NCBI RefSeq assembly: GCF_019578655.1
Contig: NC_063257.1
Span: forward strand, 19,716,001 to 19,780,000
Length of the DNA stretch: 64,000 bases
Reading direction: 5' to 3'
Source of the DNA: Ricinus communis
Taxonomy: Eukaryota; Streptophyta; Magnoliopsida; Malpighiales; Euphorbiaceae
Positions 56,470 through 64,000 of the stretch are shown one piece after another; position 1 is the first letter of the stretch; the number at the start of each line of letters is the position of its first letter. The position numbers and the translations under genes are program-made. The notes below the pieces were generated by a model. That model was not told the DNA's origin. It made no database searches and saw only the letters and a list, made by a program, of their open reading frames with translations.

Positions 56470-59330
56470 CAGAAATGTCATTTAGGTCCCTAACCTGTCA
56501 AAATTGAATTTAGTCCAAAAGTTGGTACAAGCCCACAGAGGACACATAAAAGCACGATTGACACCCTGAGGGAAAATTTTTAAGAAAATTACAAGTTTGG
56601 TCTTTGATCTAGTAAAGTTACATTTTAGTCCTTAGACGGGCCAAATGCTGATATAGCTTTCGGAAAGCATTAGAACAAGTCAAATTGTGCCCCGAGGTAG
56701 GAAATTTCAACCCAAGTACCTGAAAATAGAAAATTACCAAATTGACCCAGTGGCGAAATTGTTTCCTAGAATGGAAAGTAGCTAGAGGGAGGTCTATGTA
56801 ATCAATAATTCAACAGGCATAGCCCTAATTCCATTGGCATGGTTCCTAATTCAAACGAACGTGGTTCTCGAAAAGCAGGCGAAGTCCTCAAGCCCTAATC
56901 CAGTGAAATTGGCAATTCCCTAGTGGAGCAAAGTCCTAAGCAGGTGAAGTCCTCAACCCAAGCAGGCGTGGCCCCACTTCATCAACCGAAGTTCGAGCTT
57001 ATGAAATGTGGCTTATACAACTCAAATATCCTTTTGCCATATCCTTGATCTCTAAGATTTGTCTCAATTTATTTAACGCATATGCATGGTCATAAATTTT
57101 GACAAATCAGGGGCAGCTATCAGCATCCCTTTTCTAGATCCAAATATCGAGGGAAGAAACAGAAAATCCTAATGATTAGAGTTACTGCTTTCTCGGGTCT
57201 CGGAAGGTAAAGGACAGATAAATCCAAGGCTAGGGTCAAGGTTAATCCAGCTAGAATTATCTTTTTGAAATCAATTTGGACCTAATTGTTAGAAAAAATT
57301 CAGTTTGAGGATCAAAATGGTAATTTTTATAAAATCACGGACTAAACTACAAATTTCAAAATTTCCTCTATAGAGCCAATTGATTCTTTATAGAACCGAT
57401 TGAATTTTGACTCCCGACATCGTTTTCTGGATGATTTTACATCCAAATACAGATTCTAGAAGATTTCCCTGATGATAATCATTGTTTTATCGATAATTAC
57501 TTAAATTTTAAATAAATGGGATATTTATCGATATTTCCTAAAATTTATCTCTTTCTCTAGGGTTTTCTTTGAACCCTATCTCTATAAATAGTAAGAGGTG
57601 TTTAGAGTTTCGGGAGAGGAAGGAAGAATTGGTTCGATCGTAAGTGAAATCAAGAGAAAAGAAATATTGAGAAAGAAAGAAAAGAGAGACAATCAGAAGA
57701 AAATAGAAGGAATTGCACTGACGATCGTAGTTAACACTTGAAGACCCAAGCTACTTAAGTAAGAGTCATTTTAGAAAACAAGGAACTTAAGAAAAAGCAG
57801 TTTTGGAAAAAAATTTCATTGATAAAAGATTTCAAAAAGCCAAATCCAGCTCTGGATTCCTTCCCAGTTTTTTATTCAATTGCCTCCTCATCGCCCGAGA
57901 CTCGCATATCTAACATCCACGGTGACAACTTGAGGATTCCTTCAACCATACATCTGCATCAATCATAAAAATTGATTCTTTCATTCCTCTTGTGTTTTTT
58001 GTATGTTATTTGTTCTTAGAAACATGATTAGGATTTTGATCTTTGATAAATATGACTAGATTAGGTGTTTTTATTAATATGCATAATAATAGGATTTTGA
58101 GTCTAATATTAAGAACTAGATTTTTTAAAATCTGATTATTTAGCCAATTAGGGTTTTAAATTTGATTAAAAACATGTTATAGGTTAAATATTTAGATCTT
58201 TTTTTAATATGATTAAGTAATTGTACCTGTTAAAACATGATTCTTTTCTTTTGATAATCTTTTATTAGTTAATAAGCTTTTAGGGTTTTAGTGATTTGAG
58301 TTTTTTAGCTTTTGTAACTTTTATTTTAGTATTTTCTATCCATTTTATCACATTCTAATTAATTTCTAATACATGTGCATGTGAAAATCGGTTCTTAGGT
58401 GTGAGATTGTACTGGCCAATAAAGGAAAATTGATAGAAATTTGCCTCGGGACTCGAGAGTCTATTGGCTCAATTTAGAGCCAATCGGCTCTTCATGTATA
58501 GTGGATCGACTGATTAAGCTATACACTTTATTTTGTGTATTTTTGACGTATTTTGATGCATTTTCAGCCTCTGTATTGTTTTAGGTCTTTCCAGTTTTGC
58601 AATCGTAGCTGTAGGCGGGTTGTAATAGTTAGGATTTTTCTTCCTGCTCTATTTTCTTTATTTTGCTTGTTGTATGTTTGCCCAATACGTGATTAATTGA
58701 CTGGTTAATAAAAATGGGCCACACAGACTTAGGGCTAAAAACAATCCAACATGAATTTGATAGTTTAATACGCTAATCCACTTTAACTAGGCCTAAACTC
58801 TAAAATCCAATTAGACTAGCGGGCTTTAGCATATTTAGTTAGGGTCTGAACTTAGTTAGGGTTGATATCACAATGAATGGGCCTTCCCATAACAAGTAGT
58901 CCATTAGGTTTAAAAGGCTAGAATCCAAAGAATATAACATATAATTGGACTAGAATAGGTGGGCCTTATACATAATTGGTTAGTAAGTAAGATTAATAAC
59001 TTAAATATGGGCTAGGCTTGAATAAAATGGGCTAGACCTAGGTGTATTTTGTGTTGTTTTGGCATGTCTGTATATAAAATGCTTGCATTTATATGGAATA
59101 TTTTGTTAAACATTAAATTTAAAGACTAATATACACAAATAAGGAAGTTGGCTTTTGGATCCATCTCTAGACTCTGTGGCGTAAACTTCCGTATGGAATT
59201 TGAGAAACGCACTCATTAGTAAAAGTGTCCGAATGGTGATTGCTATCTCCCTACTAGTCTTACTGTTATTTAGCGTGTTCTCCATTAGGTTGAAAAGCCT
59301 TACAGTGTCGTAGTCGCTAAAGATACTTGG
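56470..59330 (+). other. No gene recognised; LTR-like with TATA box at 57583
   Basis: Phrases like 'gtccctaacctgtcaaaatt' and 'ggtctttgatctagtaaag' are typical of plant LTR U3 DNA. A clear TATAAATA (57583-57590) followed by a purine-rich leader suggests a plus-strand promoter. Degenerate GAAGTCCT/AAGTCCT units occur at 56880-56960. No primer site, LTR end or protein could be fixed. A frame at 59106-59351 (minus) shows no known domain beyond its join to the Tat remnant. Confidence 0.4.
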
Positions 59331-59339
59331 GTGCGCACC

Positions 59340-60085
59340 CAAAACCGCCACCCATAGTGCCTCATCCGACCACTACATCTGTCATCAGATTACCATCCTC
59401 ACTACTGTGCATAAACTAACACCGGTTGAACTCTTTAGTGATTTTTTAAATGTAGTCATGGCATGGCTTCAGTTTATCCTATTTTAACTCCTAATCTCTA
59501 GTCACCTGAGATACTATTAACATAGAGTCTCCAAGGATTTTAACCACTTTGGTCCCCATAGCTATCAATGTTTGTAGACTGAAAGTGCAGGCCTCATACT
59601 CAGCCATATTATTAGTGACCTAAACCTCAACTTCTTGGCGATAGAGAATTTTTGCCATCCTACTACCAATATCACGAGCAAGCTTTCATCTAGAAACTCA
59701 AAATTGCTGGCTCATCTACTTTAATAGAGTTCTGTACTAAAAATTCTATTACCGCATGTCCTTTTATTACCTTCTTGGTGGCATATTCAATATCGAACTC
59801 TGTAACCACTTCTCTAATTTTTTTACCAAGGGCGGGGTTTCTTGCAAGTACTTCATTGGATCGTGTCTTGATAAAGCCTCAATCTGATAAGACTAAAAGT
59901 AGTGCCTCAACTTCTTCAAACACCATACCATACCTAAGCAGGTTTTCTCTACCTCATTGTACTTCACCTCATACGGCAACGATTTATTATTGATGTTGTA
60001 GATTGCATGTTCAACTCTACCTTCAGCTGCTTAGGCCAGCATAGCTCCAATAGCCTATACTTCTACATCCAAATATAGGATCAAA
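59340..60085 (-). pseudogene. Tat-lineage RNase H and second (aRNH) RNase H remnant
   Basis: Minus strand: LPYEVKYNEVEKTCLGMVF, RNPALGKKIREVVTEFDIEY and KKVIKGHAVIEFLVQN are the end of the ordinary RNase H; then NNMAEYEACTFSLQTLIAMG and VVKILGDSMLIVSQVTRD, LKPCHDYI, KEFNR and MHSSEDGNLMTD are the additional archaeal-type RNase H that marks the Tat/Ogre branch. Several stops and frameshifts. RT and integrase are not found next to it. Confidence 0.8.
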
Positions 60086-61352
60086 CTCTAACATGGTTGT
60101 AGAGGCCTTAGTATTGGTGGGTGTTTGGAATTGATATTAAAATATAAGGAAAGGTGCAACATAAGCAAAATAGAAAATTTTCAATTCCCACCAAGGATCT
60201 TATTGATGTAAATTAGTTAGAACACACAAAATAAGCAAAAGATAGAAAAGGCTTACAAAGGGAGTTTTTGGCCAATCCAAGAAATGCTTCTTACTTTATT
60301 GATTCTTCATTCTTCAAGGAGGACTGATGCACTTTAAAGCTACTCAAATGACCAACCACTTTTGGTGATCCACATAAGCTTCTAAGCAAAGATCTCTTAA
60401 ACAACTTCTAAGAGATTGAGAAGAGATGTAGAAGATTAAATGCCAGTTCCAAGTAAGGGGGATGAATCAATTAATCTTATTGATTGATTCAAATAGGGTG
60501 TTCTTCTCAAGAAAACATTCTTCTCATCAAAGACATCAACCAATATCGCCCCACGCATCTCTTTCTTTTTATATGGCCTTTTAATCGAAGTCCTTAAAGG
60601 TTTAGGATTTCTACAAAATCCTAGCTTACATTAAGTTAAGATTTATTATCCTAACTGGAATTTAATTAATACAAGAACTAATCCATAAATAATAAACCAT
60701 CATAGGCCCATTATACAATGCCCATTAGGTCTTAATTAATTAACCTTTAATTAAGCCCAATACATATGAGCTTAAGCCCAATGAGTCTCATTTTTATCGT
60801 CACTTAAAACCTATTGGTGTCTCACCCAAATGGTTCCTAATATGTTAGAAATAAATATAGATTATCAATTAAATTCCGTTAATTCAATGTTAATTCTCTA
60901 ATTAACTTAATTCATATTCATAAATCAAGATTCACATCTAGTATTGGAAAAACACATGCAGTGGCGCTCTAAACTTTTCACATCTCATGGAAATTAAGGT
61001 TACAAGTTGTAATTGAGGATTAAGTTGAAAAAGGAAATAAATTTTCTTTTATGAATGTGAAGAACATAAAGAAAAATACTAAAACCTTTGAAGAGCAAAA
61101 TTCAATTATTGATTGTTGATGATGTTTTTGTTAGAGAATCAAATAGAGATTCATAATTGTAAACCCTCTAGATTATCTCACACAATCAATCTCAAGCAAA
61201 ATTATTCAATCCTTGAAGATGAAGAACTTCTTCTCCCCTTTCAAGTTTCCTACTATGATAATAGTAAGTATGTTAATTATAATTATGATAATAGTAGTAA
61301 GAAACTCTCTTATATAGTGCTAAGGATTAATAATACTTAACAAAGTTGTACA
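60086..61352. other. No gene recognised
   Basis: AT-rich; phrases such as 'aagcccaatacatatgagct' and 'taagcccaatgagtctca' suggest LTR-derived DNA. A 75-residue frame at 61113-61340 has no known domain and low-complexity Asn/Tyr/Asp runs. Confidence 0.4.
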
Positions 61353-61720
61353 AACACATGTCATTACAAAATGTTTTTATGATGACATGTGTCAAGCAGT
61401 ATTGACACATGTCATCATAAAATGATGACACATGTCAAGCTATATTGGCACATGTTATTATAAAACTCTTTTGTGATGACACGTGTCAGGCTGCTTTCTT
61501 GAGACATGTCGTTATAAAACCGTTTTGGTGATGACACGTGTCAAGCTACTTTTTTCACACATCTCATCATAAAAATATTTTCTGATGACACGTGTCAAGC
61601 CACTTTCTTAATACATGTCATCATAAAATCCCTTTTGTGATAACACTTGTCAAACTACTGTATGAACACATATCATTACAAACTCTTTTGTGATGACATA
61701 TGTCAAGCTCCTTCAATATA
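61353..61720. repeat. Tandem array of seven hairpin-forming ~54-bp units
   Basis: Each unit has ACACATGTCATCATAAAA, a short spacer, TTTTGTGATGACACGTGT and 'caagctac'; the two halves are near reverse complements (18-bp stem). The core GACACGTGTC is itself a palindrome with a G-box/ABRE-like ACGTG. Unit lengths run 44-55 bp. Confidence 0.85.
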
Positions 61721-62123
61721 TAACACTTATATATTATACATTATCATTAGTTAGACATTTATAGACTTTAACTTTGGAAGATGCTAGTGTTCCTACTCGA
61801 CGTACAAGTCAAGTCCATCGTCGTGCTTGAGTTGATCTTAACGTTTGTGACTTTCTAGGTTCATTATTAATTGGCAATTGGAATTTAATATTAAACTCTT
61901 TAATATAAATTAAAACAATTTAATCAAATTAAGGGAACAATTAATCAATTATCCCTTAATCATTTCCATAAATTATAAATGACGTCTAGCAACATATTAT
62001 AATTACCCAATTAATAATAAAGGTATTGATTATTCATGAACTATTAATCAATTATCCCTTAAATCCTTCCATTGAACAATATTCTGATCGAATGAGGATC
62101 ATAGAATAGTCAAATTCACTAAC
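61721..62123. other. No gene recognised
   Basis: AT-rich DNA that forms the left target flank of the solo LTR; 'aatcaattatcccttaa' occurs twice (61948 and 62047). Confidence 0.4.
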
Positions 62124-62128
62124 TTGAT

Positions 62129-63590
62129 TGATGTGTGCTACTCGTGTTAGCTACAATCTAAGGCAGTGTACCTATCGATGCAGTCTAACACTAATGGTGA
62201 GTATCAAGGTCGCATTCCTCGGGAAAGTGAAAGCCCAGAGTTACTCCTTTGTTCTTTGTTATATTAACCTAAAATTAGCGATAAATAGTTTCTAAACTAA
62301 CTAATAGCTACAAGCTAAGTCTTAAGGGAGATGCAAGAGTGATTGATAAATGAAATAATCAAGACAAGAAGACAAACCCAAAGGGAATCTAAACTAGTTG
62401 GCAATCAAACAAAAGATAAAGGATCGATGAGTCTAATTATGCTACCCGTGGATGAATTCTTAACCGAATTCGGTTTCTCTCTCGAGATAACCGAATTTCT
62501 AAACCTAATAACCTAAATTTGGAATCTCTTCCTAACGATTGATTCTTAAATTAGCATTAAGCTTTAATCCGCCTCTATTAAGCTTTGTTAATTCTTAATC
62601 CGGCTAGTTAATTATCCTTATCTCTAAGCGATTATTAACCAGTTCTTGCTATTCAAAATTCCAATTGCCAAATGGACTTCTCAATCACACAAAGCAATCT
62701 AAACATACAATTCACAACGTCTCATGAATAATGCATTATCTTATTAATCACCGAAATAAGAAGAATACAAAATTAACCCAAACAATCCAACAATATAATA
62801 TCAAGCCAACATAGTAAAGAAATCCCAATGGATTTAATCAATCTAGCTAATCATGTTCATTCTCAAAGTATACAAGAATTCAATTACAACAATAAGCAAA
62901 GGTAGAGAAAACCCGATTACACCATTGGATGAGAGTAAACAGCCCCAAATCCTTTTGCTCCAATTGAATCGATTCTTGTTCCTCTTGCTCGATTTGAAAA
63001 TCAATCAACGAACCTCACCCAATCTTCGATCCTTCAAGGGAATCTGATTGAAACCTTGATCCAAGTCTCCTTTTCTCTTAGTTTCAACTCAGAAAACCCT
63101 TAGAGAAAGAAAAATTAGGGTTTGGGACGTTCTAGCCCTACCCTCCTCCTTTTTTTCCTCTCTTCGTTCTTTTAATTAATACCCCCTATCGCCTCCAACA
63201 CGGCCGTGTCCCTGGCCGTGTTAAGGACACGGGCTGGTGTTCCCGGCCGTGTTATTCTCTATGGCCGTGCTCCATAAGATCTACTTCTTCTTTGATGTCC
63301 AACACGGCCATGTTGGTAACACGGCCTGTGTTTATGATCGTGTTGAGAACACGGCCAGTGTTGAGACCAACACGGCCATGTTCAGCTTCCTCATGCTCGT
63401 ACTTAGCTCATTTCGGCAGCTTTGACGTCCAATTATGCTCCAATTCTTTCCTTTTTCATTCTTTGACTTCTTTTGGACCTAATGCACACAAACATACGCA
63501 TAGGGTGAGTGTTGATACCAATTCACATCCAAATATCCATAAAATTGATCTTAAAAACCCCATTTAGATGTGTGTATTTTACGCACATCA
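62129..63590 (-). mobile_element. Solo LTR of the B family
   Basis: 1462 bp, plus-strand ends TGATGTGTGCTACTCG...ACGCACATCA, with a perfect 5-bp target duplication TTGAT (62124-62128 and 63591-63595). The U3 palindromes ACACGGCCGTGT are well kept at 63195-63385. It arose by LTR-LTR recombination. Short frames at 63237-63567 are the palindrome array read as protein, not genes. Confidence 0.9.
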
Positions 63591-63595
63591 TTGAT

Positions 63596-64000
63596 TCTAT
63601 GACCAAATCTAGGATACATCTCGACTAAATATGATTAATGCGAAAATTCATTTTCCATAAATTACCTCGGCCAAGGATTTCCTAGTCAAGATGTTATGGG
63701 ATCACATAGGATATTTCCCTTATTTACTCAAGGCAATGGATTCCTTGTTGATGAACACATGCCTCCATGCCTATACAACTGGAGTCATTATCTGCTAGTA
63801 CCTGTTCTAGTTATGAATGGATACCTAAAGCATAAGAAAATTTCAATTATATATTCATGAGACAACTCTGTCACCTCAGGTTTATGGATTAGTTACACCA
63901 TCATAAATTAAAAATGAATCAGTGACTTAAGTAAATCATCCATGTGATTCATTATTTTTTCAAGTCGTGCTCAGTCCACTTGTCTCACAAGTGATCCATA
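63596..64000. other. No gene recognised
   Basis: Continues the DNA left of 62124. 'cttgtctcacaagtgatcca' is a near-palindrome. It looks like LTR or leader DNA of an unnamed retroelement. Confidence 0.35.

Noticed and set aside
63237..63567. Frames such as SNTAMLVTRPVF...RPTRPCSASSCSY, also found at 53.3, 12.4 and 5.4 kb
   Set aside because: They are translations of the LTR palindrome array; the protein is not conserved beyond the DNA repeat.
1..64000. tRNA genes or full-length rRNA genes
   Set aside because: The only tRNA-like matches are 11-19 nt primer sites next to LTRs; no cloverleaf was seen.

Overview
This is a stretch of repeat-rich, heterochromatin-like DNA from a flowering plant, most likely a eudicot; the species cannot be named from the sequence. 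The evidence is the set of plant-specific mobile elements (Athila-, Tat-, Tekay- and chromovirus-type Ty3/gypsy elements, a Cassandra miniature retrotransposon, a MULE), plant-type primer sites (tRNA-Asp and initiator tRNA-Met), an AT-rich background and a 500-base assembly gap. I see no intact host gene. All long coding traces are decayed transposon proteins, apart from one broken plant-mobile-domain (PMD) gene.

Layout. 1-1373: truncated Tekay-type LTR. 1374-15758: Athila-type element A (minus), its gag split by a second Athila-type element B (plus, 5301-13721). 15759-19300: MULE transposase remnant (minus) carrying a solo LTR with target duplication. 19300-20283: LTR-like DNA with diverged direct repeats. 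20284-22687: 3' half of a chromovirus (minus), whose pol runs straight into 22688-27398, a satellite of about 40-bp units that continues into the gap (27399-27898). 27899-39691: a mosaic of a 1.0-1.2 kb repeat ('repeat D') and an LTR family ('family L'), interrupted by a third Athila-type element C (33440-37813, minus). 39692-40556: Cassandra with 5S rRNA-derived promoter boxes. 40585-42002: Tekay-type remnant. 42003-50440: more repeat D around two oppositely oriented Ty3/gypsy pol remnants. 50452-53542: two B-family LTRs in inverted orientation inside one 5-bp target duplication. 54266-54945: family L LTR and polyprotein tail. 55018-56319: three-exon PMD pseudogene. 59340-60085: Tat-type RNase H/aRNH remnant. 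61353-61720: array of hairpin-forming 54-bp units. 62129-63590: B-family solo LTR with perfect target duplication.

The observations most worth follow-up concern shared architecture between elements. Five elements (A, B, C, Cassandra and the chromovirus) carry a stem-loop with an AGGA loop and different stem sequences 18-22 nt before the 3' LTR, next to the polypurine tract. A and B, and in decayed form C, repeat this hairpin-plus-polypurine module inside the element. B also has an internal promoter-like block (palindrome array, TATA box, 5' splice site) in front of its 3' ORF, built from the same ACACGGCCGTGT palindromes as its LTRs. All percentages, family names and boundaries are by eye; no search was run.
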